Below are positions 15,896-25,167 of a DNA stretch of 64,000 bases, one piece after another. Below the pieces are notes generated by a model. That model saw only the letters and a list, made by a program, of their open reading frames with translations. It searched no databases and was not told the DNA's origin. Every line of letters begins with the position of its first letter. Position 1 is the first letter of the stretch. Made by a program: the position numbers and the translations under genes. The DNA comes from Bacteroidota bacterium (GTDB taxonomy: Bacteria > Bacteroidota > Bacteroidia > Chitinophagales > Chitinophagaceae), in the NCBI GenBank assembly GCA_947452905.1, contig CANGEP010000004.1:1-64000 (forward strand). The letters are read 5' to 3'.

Positions 15896-18298
15896 TTATG
15901 GCTTTATTGAGATAATTTCCCTTGCATACAAGTAGGAAAATAAAGCGGATAAGCTTACAATGCTGATAGAACTTAATGGCATTAAGATGGCTGCAACCAT
16001 TGGCGACAGCTGGGCCCTAGTGGCAAAATACATCCCCACTATATTATATACAATAGATAAAATAAATAAAAGAATAATTACCCATTTCCCTTTTTTAGCA
16101 AAGGCAAGTAATTGACTTAAATTAGCTACACTTGAACCCTCTATAATGGCATCACTGGCTGGCGTAAATAAATGTGTTTGATCACTAACTGCAATGCCTA
16201 CATCTGCTTTTTGCAGAGCGCCAGCATCATTTAATCCATCTCCTAACATTAATACCTTATGCGCTTGTTTTTGTAACTGATGAATATAGGCCAATTTATC
16301 GGCAGGGCTTTGTTCAAACACTAAAGGAACATTTGTTCCAAACAAAGGCTCTAAATTATCTTTTTCGGTTGGATGATCTCCACTTAATAAATGCAGCTCA
16401 TATCCATTTGCCTTTAATTGTTGTATCATATCATAAATACCTTCTCTATACACATGATTCACTTTAAACATTCCTTTGTAATGGCCATTAATAGCAATAT
16501 GTACCGAAGATCCTTTAACGGATGCATTAAAATAAATCTGTTGATGATGTAAAAAAGAAACCGACCCCAATAAAATTTCAACTCCCTCACAAATAGCACG
16601 TGTACCCTTACCTACAAAATTTTGAATTTCTTGTATTGGCAATAAATTTGTTTGTTCAGATAAAAAATATTGATTTATCAATTGACTTAAAGGATGCAAA
16701 GATTCCCTAGTAACAGAAACTAGTATGTTTTTTTCTTTTTCAGATAATTCAGCACCGATATAGCACAAATGTGTTTCTCCCTGAGAAGTTAAGGTACCTG
16801 TTTTATCAAAAACAATGGTGTCAATTTTTTCGATCGATTCCACAACCGAACTATTCTTACAATACATTTTAAATTTACCCAAGTACCTTAAAACATTTCC
16901 ATAGGTAAATGTAACAGCCAATAACAAAGAACAAGGGCAAGCCACAATTAAAACGGCACTCACTGCAGGTATAATCTTACTTGTATCTACCCACCACCAG
17001 TACATTCCAGAAAAAAGAGCAATACTAAAAAGCACATAAGTAAAATACCTACTCCAGGGGTGTACAAATGATTTTTCAGGATTTTTAGGAGATTGTAAAA
17101 TGGGATTATTCCAAAGTTCTGTTATATAACTTTGCCCTACAGGCTTGGTTACTTGAACTTGAATCGCTCTTCCTTTTTGAATTCCTCCAGCAAATACAGC
17201 TGCTCTATTGGCTAGTTCAATAGGTGCCTTTTCGCCTGTTACAAAACTATAATCCACCAAAGCACCGTTGGTAAGTACAAAACCATCCGCAGGAATCATC
17301 TCACCACACCTCACTAAAATAACTTCCCCTTTTACAATTTCAGTTAAAGGCTTATTTATTTCTTGACTTCCTTGAACAACTGTTACTCCTAAGGGGAAAA
17401 AGGAGGTATAATCTCTGTCAAAGGCAAAGGAATCATAAGATTTATTTTGAAACCACCTTCCAATGAGCATAAAAAACACAATGCCACTCATGCTATCTAA
17501 ATAGCCACTCCCTGTATGTGTAACAATCTCATATAGTGACCTTCCAAAGGTAACCAGTATAGCTAAAGCGATTGGGGCATCTATATTTAACCATCTTTGT
17601 CTTAGTCCGGTATAGGCAGATACAAAAAAATCACTTGCGCTAAAAAATAAAACAGGAAGCGATAATAGTAAATTTAGATAAATAAAAAAAGGTTTTAAAG
17701 ACCCTACTTCTAATCCACTGGTCGCTAAATAATCTGGAAAACTTAGCATCATAATATTGCTAAAACAAAATCCCGCCACCCCAATTTTATATAATTGTTT
17801 TTTATTTACTTTCTTTTTCTTTTGCCAATCATTGCCGCCCAAGTTTATCATGGGTTCATACCCTACAAAAGCCAATAATTGCACCAATTCTTTTAAACTA
17901 ATTTCGGAAGGATTAAAAACAATTTTAATTTCTTTTTTCTCAAAATGTGTTTGAGAAACAAGGATCCCCTTATTTATTTTATGCAAATTTTCCAATAACC
18001 AAATGCAACTCACACAATGAATTTGGGGTAAATAAAATACTACTTGAGCTTGATCCCCTATTTGTACTTGAAGTAATTGAGATTGAATGGCGGGCAAATC
18101 CAGATAATTGTATTTTGATGATACAAAAACGCCTTTGGCCGACATCCCTGGCATGCTCGTTAAATCGTAATACTTACATAGACCATTGTCATCTAATAAT
18201 TGAAAAACCATTTTACAACCATCACAGCAAAAAAAATGCTGCGCTACCGAAATGGATTCGTTGCAATCTTCCCCACAATGATAACAATGATGTTGCAT
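15896..18298 (-). CDS. ccoI: copper-exporting P-type ATPase for cbb3 assembly (CcoI)
   Basis: 800 residues. The N-terminus has CYHCGEDC and FFCCDGCKMVF, a Cys-rich domain typical of CcoI/FixI. An HMA-like domain follows with CVSC (95-98) in the place of CxxC. There are eight predicted membrane helices, with the ion-binding CPC motif at 454-456 (IVACPCSLLLAV), phosphorylation Asp498 in DKTGT, an actuator loop VTGEKAPI and the hinge GDGLNDAGAL. All catalytic motifs are present. The CcoI class moves Cu+ to the periplasm for the oxidase's copper site. It lies 82 bases upstream of ccoS, with the cco promoter between them, so it may have its own promoter; CATCTTTG at 18318-18311 is a weak -7 candidate. 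Confidence 0.94.
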   Translation of the reverse strand: MQHHCYHCGEDCNESISVAQHFFCCDGCKMVFQLLDDNGLCKYYDLTSMPGMSAKGVFVSSKYNYLDLPAIQSQLLQVQIGDQAQVVFYLPQIHCVSCIWLLENLHKINKGILVSQTHFEKKEIKIVFNPSEISLKELVQLLAFVGYEPMINLGGNDWQKKKKVNKKQLYKIGVAGFCFSNIMMLSFPDYLATSGLEVGSLKPFFIYLNLLLSLPVLFFSASDFFVSAYTGLRQRWLNIDAPIALAILVTFGRSLYEIVTHTGSGYLDSMSGIVFFMLIGRWFQNKSYDSFAFDRDYTSFFPLGVTVVQGSQEINKPLTEIVKGEVILVRCGEMIPADGFVLTNGALVDYSFVTGEKAPIELANRAAVFAGGIQKGRAIQVQVTKPVGQSYITELWNNPILQSPKNPEKSFVHPWSRYFTYVLFSIALFSGMYWWWVDTSKIIPAVSAVLIVACPCSLLLAVTFTYGNVLRYLGKFKMYCKNSSVVESIEKIDTIVFDKTGTLTSQGETHLCYIGAELSEKEKNILVSVTRESLHPLSQLINQYFLSEQTNLLPIQEIQNFVGKGTRAICEGVEILLGSVSFLHHQQIYFNASVKGSSVHIAINGHYKGMFKVNHVYREGIYDMIQQLKANGYELHLLSGDHPTEKDNLEPLFGTNVPLVFEQSPADKLAYIHQLQKQAHKVLMLGDGLNDAGALQKADVGIAVSDQTHLFTPASDAIIEGSSVANLSQLLAFAKKGKWVIILLFILSIVYNIVGMYFATRAQLSPMVAAILMPLSSISIVSLSALFSYLYAREIISIKP

Positions 18299-18378
18299 AA
18301 CTATTGACTACAAAGATGGGCCCTTGTGCCTTAGTTTTCAGTGAGTGGTATCAGTATAAAAACTGACAAAAATCATAT

Positions 18379-19950
18379 TTAAGGGAGCATGCTAGCAAAA
18401 TTCGGGTCCAAGCTATTTTGTACTTCAATTAATCCTTGTTTATACCATCTCATACGGGCCAATTGTGCTAAAACTTGTCTATTAACAATCGTTTTATATT
18501 TTACTATTTTAAGAAGCTCCATTTTTTGTTGATTGTTAGCCTGCGCATTGAGCAATCCCCACCAATCTATATTTTGATTTTGACCTAAAAATGCAGCCAC
18601 ATTTGGAAGCGCTTCCATTTGTTTTTTATGACTTACATAATACCTAAAAACAAATTCATTTAATAATCCTGCCTCATATAAAACACTTGCACTACTATCT
18701 ATAATAACGGTAGAACTGGTTAACCATTTGTCTGGATAAATACCTCCACCTCCATACACGATATGTCCTTTAGGTGTTTTATACGCCTTCCCTTTGATGG
18801 TGGAATCTTGTTTACCTATAGCATCTTGTTTAATACGCATGAAATAATCATGTTCATATTGTAATTTACCCGCATCATAGGGCCTCTGAATATTACGGCC
18901 AAGAGGTGAATAATATTTTGCAGTAGTTAATCTTAAAGCTCCTCCATTAGATAGTCTAAACTGTTGTTGCACCAATCCTTTTCCAAAAGATCTAGTACCC
19001 ACAATGGTGGCTCTATCCCAGTCCTGTAATGCGCCCGCCAACACTTCACTTGCCGAAGCTGATGACTCATCCATGAGCACTGTTAAAGCTCCTTGCTCAA
19101 ACAAACCTTCTCTTTTAGAAAAATAATCCACTCTTGGAGAATGAACTCCTTGGGTATACACAATTAATTTATTACCAGCTATAAGTTCATCTGCAATAGC
19201 TACTGCTTCAGATAATAAACCACCCCCATTGCCGCGTAAATCTATTACTAATGATTTAATACTATCTTTTAACATGGGCTCTAATGCTTGCATGAACGCC
19301 TCATAAGTACGATCTGCAAATCGAGCAATTTTAATATAACCCGTACCTGGTTTTACAATATAAGAGGCATCAACCGGTGATAGAGAAACATTATCTCTCT
19401 GGATAATTATTTTTTTAGTTTGTCCTGCTCTTGCAATTAATAAACTCACTTTAGTGTTAGCAGGCCCTTTCAGTTTTTTACGAATATCCTCACCCTCCCA
19501 TTTGCGACCTGATAATACAACACTATCATCTGCCTTTAATAATACATCCCCTATTTGCAATCCTGCTTTATCGGCAGGTCCATTTTTCAAAACATAAGAA
19601 ACATACACCGAATCTTTAAATTGCTGAAACTCTATTCCTATCCCTTTAAAATTAGGTTGCAATTGCTCATTAACTGCAGCTAAATCACTGGGTGGTATGT
19701 ATACAGAGTGGGGATCTAATTGAGATAAATAAAAATCGGCCATTTTTTGGGTGGCACTATCCCTTTTTACCGAATCCACATATTTACCATTAACAATTTG
19801 AATAATTTCTGGTATAGGATTATCTGAACCTGAGCCCCAAGAAGTCCCATTTATGGTTCCTTTCAAAAAAACACCAATACCAATACCTACTATTAAAAGG
19901 ACGGCATAGGAAATAGGGGTAAACCAGTGAACTTTATTATTTTCTTGCAT
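18379..19950 (-). CDS. S41 family C-terminal processing peptidase
   Basis: 523 residues. One N-terminal membrane anchor (ISYAVLLIVGIGIGVFLKG) places the enzyme in the periplasm. A PDZ domain covers about 95-185 (FKGIGIEFQ, NGPADKAGLQIGDVLL). The S41 core follows, with IDLRGNGGGLLSEAV and the Ser-Lys dyad Ser299 (DESSASASEVLAGAL) and Lys324 (SFGKGLVQQ). Such CtpA/Prc proteases trim or degrade periplasmic and envelope proteins. The C-terminal 150 residues after YDAGKLQYEHDYF extend past the core as in Bacteroidota homologues. It lies 80 bases upstream of ccoI on the same strand; TCAGT-N6-ACTGA at 18351-18366 in the gap is a dyad of unknown meaning. Confidence 0.93.
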   Translation of the reverse strand: MQENNKVHWFTPISYAVLLIVGIGIGVFLKGTINGTSWGSGSDNPIPEIIQIVNGKYVDSVKRDSATQKMADFYLSQLDPHSVYIPPSDLAAVNEQLQPNFKGIGIEFQQFKDSVYVSYVLKNGPADKAGLQIGDVLLKADDSVVLSGRKWEGEDIRKKLKGPANTKVSLLIARAGQTKKIIIQRDNVSLSPVDASYIVKPGTGYIKIARFADRTYEAFMQALEPMLKDSIKSLVIDLRGNGGGLLSEAVAIADELIAGNKLIVYTQGVHSPRVDYFSKREGLFEQGALTVLMDESSASASEVLAGALQDWDRATIVGTRSFGKGLVQQQFRLSNGGALRLTTAKYYSPLGRNIQRPYDAGKLQYEHDYFMRIKQDAIGKQDSTIKGKAYKTPKGHIVYGGGGIYPDKWLTSSTVIIDSSASVLYEAGLLNEFVFRYYVSHKKQMEALPNVAAFLGQNQNIDWWGLLNAQANNQQKMELLKIVKYKTIVNRQVLAQLARMRWYKQGLIEVQNSLDPNFASMLP

Positions 19951-20011
19951 GTTATAGTTGTATCGGTAAAATTACATTAAAAAGATTATTTTCACACACA
20001 AGACTTTAGCT

Positions 20012-20866
20012 ATGCGTAAGAATTATTTAATTGCCGACAGTGGTGCAACCAAATGTGAATGGACGCTTATTTCAAATGGTAAAAAAACTACTATTACTAC
20101 CCCAGGCATAAGTCCATATTTTTTAAGTACGGTACAAATCATAGAGCTCATTCAAAAAGGATTAAGTAAAAAAGTAAATTTTACAAATATCGAAGCAGTT
20201 TATTTTTATGGTACAGGTTTAAGTAATACAGCTAATGTAATAGCTTTAAAAAAGGCTTTAAAAAAAGTATTTAATAAAGCAAAACTTGATATACAAACCG
20301 ATCTTATGGCTATCGCTAGAGCTGCTTGTAAAAATAAAAAAGGAGTTGCTTGTATTTTAGGAACTGGCGCCAATACCGGTTATTATAATGGCAAGAAAAT
20401 TATTAAAAATAGTCCTGGCCTTGGTTATGTTTTAGGCGATGAAGGGAGTGGAGCTTATTTAGGCAAAAAAGTTTTACAATATTATTTGTACAAAACTTTT
20501 GATGAAGAGTTAATGCACGCTTTTGAAAACAAGTATGCGCTCACCAAGGACCAAATTTTAGACGCCATTTACAAACAAGCATTACCTAACAGATACATGG
20601 CCTCCTTTACTCAATTTTTAGTAGCGCATCGCGGCCATTATATGATTGAAAATATAATTGAAGATGGATTAAATGATTTTTTCTTTACTCATTTAAATAA
20701 ACTCAACGAATCTTGGTTATACCCAATTCATTTTGTAGGAAGTGTAGCCTATGGATTTAGAGATGTAATCAAGCAACTAGCCACTGCTTATGAATTGGAA
20801 ATTGGTGATATTGTTAAATCACCCACCAAAGGGCTAATCGAATATCATCAGCAGCATTCAAAATAA
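20012..20866 (+). CDS. BadF/BadG-type ATPase, probable N-acetylglucosamine kinase
   Basis: 284 residues, ASKHA fold. The phosphate-1 motif is LIADSGATKCEWTLI, the phosphate-2 region VACILGTGANTGYYNG, and GLGYVLGDEGSGAYLGKKVL is the conserved family segment. Proteins of this length in Bacteroidota are annotated as N-acetylglucosamine kinase-like and may recycle cell-wall amino sugars. Substrate identity cannot be confirmed from the sequence. It is followed three bases later by a gene of unknown function. Confidence 0.85.
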   Translation: MRKNYLIADSGATKCEWTLISNGKKTTITTPGISPYFLSTVQIIELIQKGLSKKVNFTNIEAVYFYGTGLSNTANVIALKKALKKVFNKAKLDIQTDLMAIARAACKNKKGVACILGTGANTGYYNGKKIIKNSPGLGYVLGDEGSGAYLGKKVLQYYLYKTFDEELMHAFENKYALTKDQILDAIYKQALPNRYMASFTQFLVAHRGHYMIENIIEDGLNDFFFTHLNKLNESWLYPIHFVGSVAYGFRDVIKQLATAYELEIGDIVKSPTKGLIEYHQQHSK

Positions 20867-20868
20867 TC

Positions 20869-21435
20869 ATGCACGAGATAGAACCTTATTATCATTGGCG
20901 TCATTTATACATAGCAGAGGAAGATCCTCGTTCTATTTTTTACGGACAAGTGTATAGTGAATTTGAATTTTCACAAACTGTTTACAACTATTATATACAC
21001 CCACAATGGGACGCATTTGGAAGCAAAACCTTGTATTTAAAAATTTTATTTGCCGATTATGAAACTGGCTTTGCCATTATTGAAATGATTGGAGAATGGA
21101 ATGACGCCATTGAGAATGACATTATGGAATTAAAGCGAGAAGTGTTGGAAAAATTAATGGACGAAGGCATTTATAAGTTTATTTTAATTGCTGAGAGCGT
21201 TTTTAATTTTCACAATGGCGATAAAGATTATTATGAAGAGTTATACGAGGAATTATCCGAAGAGAATGGTTGGGCAGTACTTGTGAATTTTCATAAAGCA
21301 GCCCAACACGATTTTTTATTAAAAAAACTAAATCGGTATATAGAGCTTATGGAATATGACAATTGGCGTACCTATAAACCGGACGACTTTTTTCAACTCA
21401 TTGACAAAAAATTAAATGATAGATTGCCTCAATAA
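20869..21435 (+). CDS. conserved hypothetical protein
   Basis: 188 residues, acidic, rich in Tyr, Glu and Asp, with no signal peptide or membrane segment. Recognisable stretches are EIEPYYHWRHLYIAEEDPRS, YIHPQWDAFGSKTLYLKILFADY and DNWRTYKPDDFF. I have the impression that such proteins are common in Bacteroidota but know no assigned function. It starts three bases after the kinase gene, so is likely cotranscribed, and overlaps the convergent TPR gene by seven bases. Confidence 0.75.
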   Translation: MHEIEPYYHWRHLYIAEEDPRSIFYGQVYSEFEFSQTVYNYYIHPQWDAFGSKTLYLKILFADYETGFAIIEMIGEWNDAIENDIMELKREVLEKLMDEGIYKFILIAESVFNFHNGDKDYYEELYEELSEENGWAVLVNFHKAAQHDFLLKKLNRYIELMEYDNWRTYKPDDFFQLIDKKLNDRLPQ

Positions 21436-21740
21436 ACGAGGTCTTCATAAGCCGCTTGCAATTCCCTATAGGCATGATCCTCTTTGGCAATTTTTGCTGC
21501 AGCCATCCCCTTTTCATACCAATCAATCGCTTCTTGCTTTTGATTAAGCTTTTCCAAACACTTAGCCAGGTGGTAGTAGGATCCAATATAATCGGGCGAC
21601 TCGGTTAATATATCAATATATAAGTCCCGCGCTTTCGCCTCTTCCCCAATTTTGCTATACTCCAAGGCCAAAGCATGCCTTAAAAAATTATCCTTAGGTT
21701 GTTGATTTAAAAATTCAATAATTCTTTCAATTCGTGTCAT
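21429..21740 (-). CDS. small tetratricopeptide repeat protein
   Basis: 103 residues forming about two and a half TPR units: FLRHALALEYSKIGEEAKARDLY, GSYYHLAKCLEKLNQKQEAIDWYEKGM and an end helix. There is no signal peptide. Such single-domain TPR proteins mediate protein contacts; the partner is unknown. It is transcribed away from etfB and overlaps the preceding plus-strand gene tail-to-tail by seven bases. Confidence 0.85.
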   Translation of the reverse strand: MTRIERIIEFLNQQPKDNFLRHALALEYSKIGEEAKARDLYIDILTESPDYIGSYYHLAKCLEKLNQKQEAIDWYEKGMAAAKIAKEDHAYRELQAAYEDLVY

Positions 21741-21747
21741 CTTAACT

Positions 21748-21755
21748 TATATTTG
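21748..21755 (+). promoter_or_regulatory. -7 promoter element of etfBA
   Basis: TATATTTG matches the Bacteroidota -7 consensus. It lies 48 bases before the etfB ATG and just upstream of the divergent TPR gene start. Confidence 0.55.
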
Positions 21756-21803
21756 CATTAGTTGCATAAACAACCATCTTGTAATTCAATAAAATTAGCA
21801 ATA

Positions 21804-22547
21804 ATGAAGATCTTAGTTTGTATTAGTAAAACACCCGATACTACTGCTAAAATTGCCTTTGTCGAAGGTAATACAAAGTTTGATGAAAATGGAGTGCAGT
21901 GGATTATCAATCCATATGACGAATGGTATGCCCTTGTGCGTGCGATTGAACTCAAAGAAAAAGATCCTAATGTAATAATACACTTAGTTACTGTGGGTAC
22001 TGTTGAGAGTGAACCTATTATTAGAAAAGCATTGGCACTTGGAGGTGACGAAGCTTTTAGAGTAAATAGTAATAGTACAGACTCTTTTGTAGTGGCAGAA
22101 CAAATTGCTGCCATTGCGAAAGAAGGCGCCTATGATTTAATTTTAACAGGCAAGGAAACCATTGACTATAATAGCGCAGCTATCGGATCCATGTTATCGG
22201 CATTATTAGATTACTCCTTTGTTTCCTTAGCCAATCATTTAGAAATTACTGGAAATACCGCCACCGTTAAAAGAGAAATTGAAGGGGGCGAAGAAACATG
22301 TGAAGTAAACTTACCTGTTATCATAAGCTGCCAAAAAGGAATGGCGGAACAAAGAATACCTAATATGAGAGGTATAATGGCCGCTCGTACCAAACCACTT
22401 AAAGTGGTAGAACCCAATGCTAGCAATGCCTCCACAAGTATCAATGAATTTAGTTTGCCCCCTGTAAAATCGGGCGTTAAATTAATTGATGCCGATAAAA
22501 TGGATCAACTAGTTGAATTATTAAAAGAAGAAGCAAAAGTTATTTAA
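21804..22547 (+). CDS. etfB: electron transfer flavoprotein beta subunit
   Basis: 247 residues from ATG at 21804 (MKILVCISKTPDTTAKI), the standard ETF-beta start; an in-frame TTG at 21762 lies within the 5' leader and is not needed. Typical family segments follow: INPYDEWYALVRAIELKE, ILTGKETIDYNSAAIGSMLSALL and IPNMRGIMAARTKPL, the last being the conserved signature region. With EtfA it forms a dimer carrying FAD and AMP that accepts electrons from acyl-CoA dehydrogenases. etfA follows after 20 bases. Confidence 0.96.
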   Translation: MKILVCISKTPDTTAKIAFVEGNTKFDENGVQWIINPYDEWYALVRAIELKEKDPNVIIHLVTVGTVESEPIIRKALALGGDEAFRVNSNSTDSFVVAEQIAAIAKEGAYDLILTGKETIDYNSAAIGSMLSALLDYSFVSLANHLEITGNTATVKREIEGGEETCEVNLPVIISCQKGMAEQRIPNMRGIMAARTKPLKVVEPNASNASTSINEFSLPPVKSGVKLIDADKMDQLVELLKEEAKVI

Positions 22548-22567
22548 AAATATTATAATCTTATTTT

Positions 22568-23530
22568 ATGGTACTTATATATATCGATCACGCCGATCAA
22601 GATATAAAAAACGCCTCCTTAGAAGCACTTAGTTATGGCGCTACTATTGCCAAGCAATTAGGAACTGAAGCGGCTGCTTTAGTGTTGGGTAATATAGCTA
22701 CTCCCTTAGCTGATTTAGGTAAAGCTGGAGCCAGCAAAGTATATCATTTAAATAGTGCCGAATTAAATCATTTTGATGCAAGACAATACGCTACACTAGT
22801 GGCCGATGCTGCACAAAAACTAAATGCCATTGTAGTTGTGTTTGCGCATAATATTAATGGTCGTGCCATTGCCCCTGCAGTAGCGGTAAAATTAAAAGCG
22901 GGTATTGTCACTGGCGCTAGTAGTTTGCCTGAAACAAGTAATGGTTTTATGGTTACTAAAACTGTTTTTTCTGGAAAAGCATTTGCTTCCATTAAAATTG
23001 AAACCCCCATTAAAGTAATTTCACTCAACCAAAATAGTTATAAAATAAGTAATGAGGGAATGGCGGCTACTGTTGAAAATATAGACTTAACTATTCCCGC
23101 TTCCAACATAAAAATAACCAATATAGATAAAATAAAAGGCGAAATACCTTTAACCGAAGCTACTATCGTTGTGAGTGGTGGACGAGGCTTAAAAGGACCC
23201 GAAAACTGGGGTATTTTACTAGATTTAGCCAAAGCATTAGGCGCTGCTACCGCTTGTAGCCGACCAGTGTCAGATGCCGATTGGAGACCTCATCATGAAC
23301 ACGTAGGCCAAACTGGGTTGCAAATTGCCCCTAATTTATATATTGCCATAGGAATATCCGGGGCCATCCAGCATTTGGCAGGGGTAAATCGAAGTAAAAC
23401 CATTGTGGTTATAAACAAAGACCCCGAAGCGCCCTTCTTTAAAGCAGCCGACTATGGAGTTGTGGGGGATGCTTTTGAAGTTGTACCTGCTTTAACTGCA
23501 GCAATTTTAAAATCTAAGGCGAGTTCCTAA
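22568..23530 (+). CDS. etfA: electron transfer flavoprotein alpha subunit
   Basis: 320 residues. The N-terminal domain resembles EtfB. The C-terminal FAD domain has VVSGGRGLKGPENWGIL, ATACSRPVSDADWRPHHEHVGQTG and the conserved end YIAIGISGAIQHLAGVNRSKTIVVINKDPEAPFFKAADYGVVGD. All expected FAD-contacting motifs are intact. It is cotranscribed with etfB and probably with the nuclease-domain gene after it. Confidence 0.97.
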   Translation: MVLIYIDHADQDIKNASLEALSYGATIAKQLGTEAAALVLGNIATPLADLGKAGASKVYHLNSAELNHFDARQYATLVADAAQKLNAIVVVFAHNINGRAIAPAVAVKLKAGIVTGASSLPETSNGFMVTKTVFSGKAFASIKIETPIKVISLNQNSYKISNEGMAATVENIDLTIPASNIKITNIDKIKGEIPLTEATIVVSGGRGLKGPENWGILLDLAKALGAATACSRPVSDADWRPHHEHVGQTGLQIAPNLYIAIGISGAIQHLAGVNRSKTIVVINKDPEAPFFKAADYGVVGDAFEVVPALTAAILKSKASS

Positions 23531-23540
23531 AAATTTATTT

Positions 23541-23548
23541 TAAATTTG
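23541..23548 (+). promoter_or_regulatory. possible internal promoter before the bifunctional nuclease gene
   Basis: TAAATTTG fits the -7 consensus and lies 15 bases before the ATG at 23564, so the nuclease gene may be transcribed separately from etfBA with a very short leader. Confidence 0.5.
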
Positions 23549-23563
23549 CTTGACCGATTGTCT

Positions 23564-24154
23564 ATGCAAAAAATTGAATTAGAAATAATTGCCCTTTCAC
23601 ATAGTATTACCCAATCCAACTCTTATGCTGTGGTTTTGGGTGAAGTGGGTGGTACACGTAGATTGCCAATAGTGATTGGTGGTTTTGAAGCACAAGCTAT
23701 CGCAGTAGCATTGGAAAATATGCAACCTTCCCGACCACTCACACACGATTTAATGAAAAATTTTATGTCTTCATTTGATATACAATTACAAGAAGTGTAT
23801 ATATGTGATTTACAAGAAGGCATCTTTTATTCCAAATTAGTTTGTTATTCTGCCACTGACACCATTGAGATTGATAGTCGTACAAGTGATGCACTCGCAT
23901 TAGCAGTAAGATATGGTTGTCCCATTTATATTCATGCCAATATTTTAGATCAGGCCGGGATAGACAATGATGCTGCAGAAAAAACTACTGAGCCTAGCAT
24001 GCAAACCGACGAACCAAATCAAAATTCTTTATCGGCTTTAAGTATTACAGAACTTAATAGTTTATTAAACGAAGTTTTAGAACAAGAAGATTATATACGA
24101 GCCATTGATATTAGGGACGAAATTGCCAAAAGAAACGCCCCTAAGAAACCCTAA
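23564..24154 (+). CDS. bifunctional nuclease domain protein with UVR motif
   Basis: 196 residues from ATG at 23564; the in-frame TTG at 23546 lies in the likely promoter. Residues 1-130 are a BFN (DUF151) domain: SNSYAVVLGEVGGTRRLPIVIGGFEAQAIAVALE, RPLTHDLMKNFM and SRTSDALALAVRYGCPIY. The C-terminus carries a UVR-type helix pair (LNSLLNEVLEQEDYIRAIDIRDEIAKR), as found in UvrB/C-interacting proteins. Plant homologues have reported DNase and RNase activity; the bacterial role is unclear. It precedes ispE by three bases. Confidence 0.88.
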   Translation: MQKIELEIIALSHSITQSNSYAVVLGEVGGTRRLPIVIGGFEAQAIAVALENMQPSRPLTHDLMKNFMSSFDIQLQEVYICDLQEGIFYSKLVCYSATDTIEIDSRTSDALALAVRYGCPIYIHANILDQAGIDNDAAEKTTEPSMQTDEPNQNSLSALSITELNSLLNEVLEQEDYIRAIDIRDEIAKRNAPKKP

Positions 24155-24157
24155 AAC

Positions 24158-24979
24158 ATGATTCGTTTCCCACATTGCAAAATCAACCTAGGCTTATCTA
24201 TTATTGAAAAAAGAACAGATGGTTTTCACGCATTAGAAACTGTTTTTTATCCCGTAGCATTACAAGACGCTTTAGAAATCATACATAGTGATGAGAAAAA
24301 ACAAGAGATTCTTTTTTCTCATTCAGGCATTGCTATTCCTGGCAATACGGAACAAAATTTATGTGTTAAAGCGTATCTGTTATTAAAAAAAGATTTTCCC
24401 TCTATCCCCTCTGTAAAAATACACTTACATAAAAATATTCCTATGGGGGCTGGACTAGGTGGTGGCTCCAGCGATGGCGCATTTGTTTTACGCATGCTTA
24501 ATGATATGTTTAATTTATCCTTATCTAGTGAAAAATTAATTGATTATGCCGCTCAATTAGGAAGTGATTGTCCCTTTTTTATATACGACAAACCTTGTCA
24601 TGCAAAAGGCCGTGGTGAAATTTTAGCCCCCATCGAATGTGATTTAAGTAATTATAAAATTGCTTTACTACATCCACAAATTCATGTATCTACTGCTTGG
24701 GCTTTTGGTCAATTAAATCCTCATGCAAAACAAAAATCTATTGCTCAAATAATTACCCAACCTATAGCCACTTGGAAATCCGATTTAGTCAACGATTTTG
24801 AAGAGCCGATTTTTAAAGCGCATCCTATCTTAGAGGACATCAAAAATTATTTGTACGAACAAGGTGCTTTATATGCAAGCATGAGCGGCTCAGGGAGTTC
24901 TCTTTTTGGAATATTCCCCAAACAAATAGATATAAGCAATCATCCCCTCAAAGGAAATCTTCGAATTGATTGGGTTTAA
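24158..24979 (+). CDS. ispE: 4-diphosphocytidyl-2-C-methyl-D-erythritol kinase
   Basis: 273 residues of the GHMP kinase family. The N-terminal motif is FPHCKINLGLSIIEKRTDGFHALETVFYP, the ATP loop is IPMGAGLGGGSSDGAF, and the C-terminal motif is ALYASMSGSGSSLFGIF. It catalyses ATP-dependent phosphorylation in the MEP isoprenoid pathway. It follows the BFN gene by three bases, so is likely cotranscribed. The 188 bases after it hold the gltB promoter. Confidence 0.95.
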   Translation: MIRFPHCKINLGLSIIEKRTDGFHALETVFYPVALQDALEIIHSDEKKQEILFSHSGIAIPGNTEQNLCVKAYLLLKKDFPSIPSVKIHLHKNIPMGAGLGGGSSDGAFVLRMLNDMFNLSLSSEKLIDYAAQLGSDCPFFIYDKPCHAKGRGEILAPIECDLSNYKIALLHPQIHVSTAWAFGQLNPHAKQKSIAQIITQPIATWKSDLVNDFEEPIFKAHPILEDIKNYLYEQGALYASMSGSGSSLFGIFPKQIDISNHPLKGNLRIDWV

Positions 24980-25001
24980 TTTTTTCTAAAATTACAAAAT
25001 G

Positions 25002-25075
25002 CGAACGTTCGTTATTTGATAAATACTATCGAAAACGTTACCAATTTAGAAAATATCAAATGGTGCGTAAATTTG
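25002..25075 (+). promoter_or_regulatory. gltB promoter region with palindrome
   Basis: TAAATTTG at 25068-25075 fits the -7 consensus about 90 bases before gltB. Upstream, CGAACGTTCG at 25002-25011 is a perfect ten-base palindrome and a possible operator at roughly -75. Neither is proven. Confidence 0.45.
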
Positions 25076-25167
25076 TTGCGAAACCACTATCAAAACTGCT
25101 TGTTTTTTTGTAATTTTCCACGGATTGACTACCCTACGAAAGTATCCTATTAATTAATTGAATTTGT

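Noticed and set aside
17947-18300. 117-codon plus-strand frame
   Set aside because: It mirrors the Cys-rich N-terminus of ccoI on the other strand.
18351-18366. TCAGT-N6-ACTGA upstream of ccoI as an FNR box
   Set aside because: The half-sites are in the opposite order to TGA-N6-TCA and are not at an activator distance; its meaning is unclear.
21762-21803. TTG start for etfB
   Set aside because: The added residues are not part of ETF-beta; ATG at 21804 begins the conserved MKILVCIK-like start.
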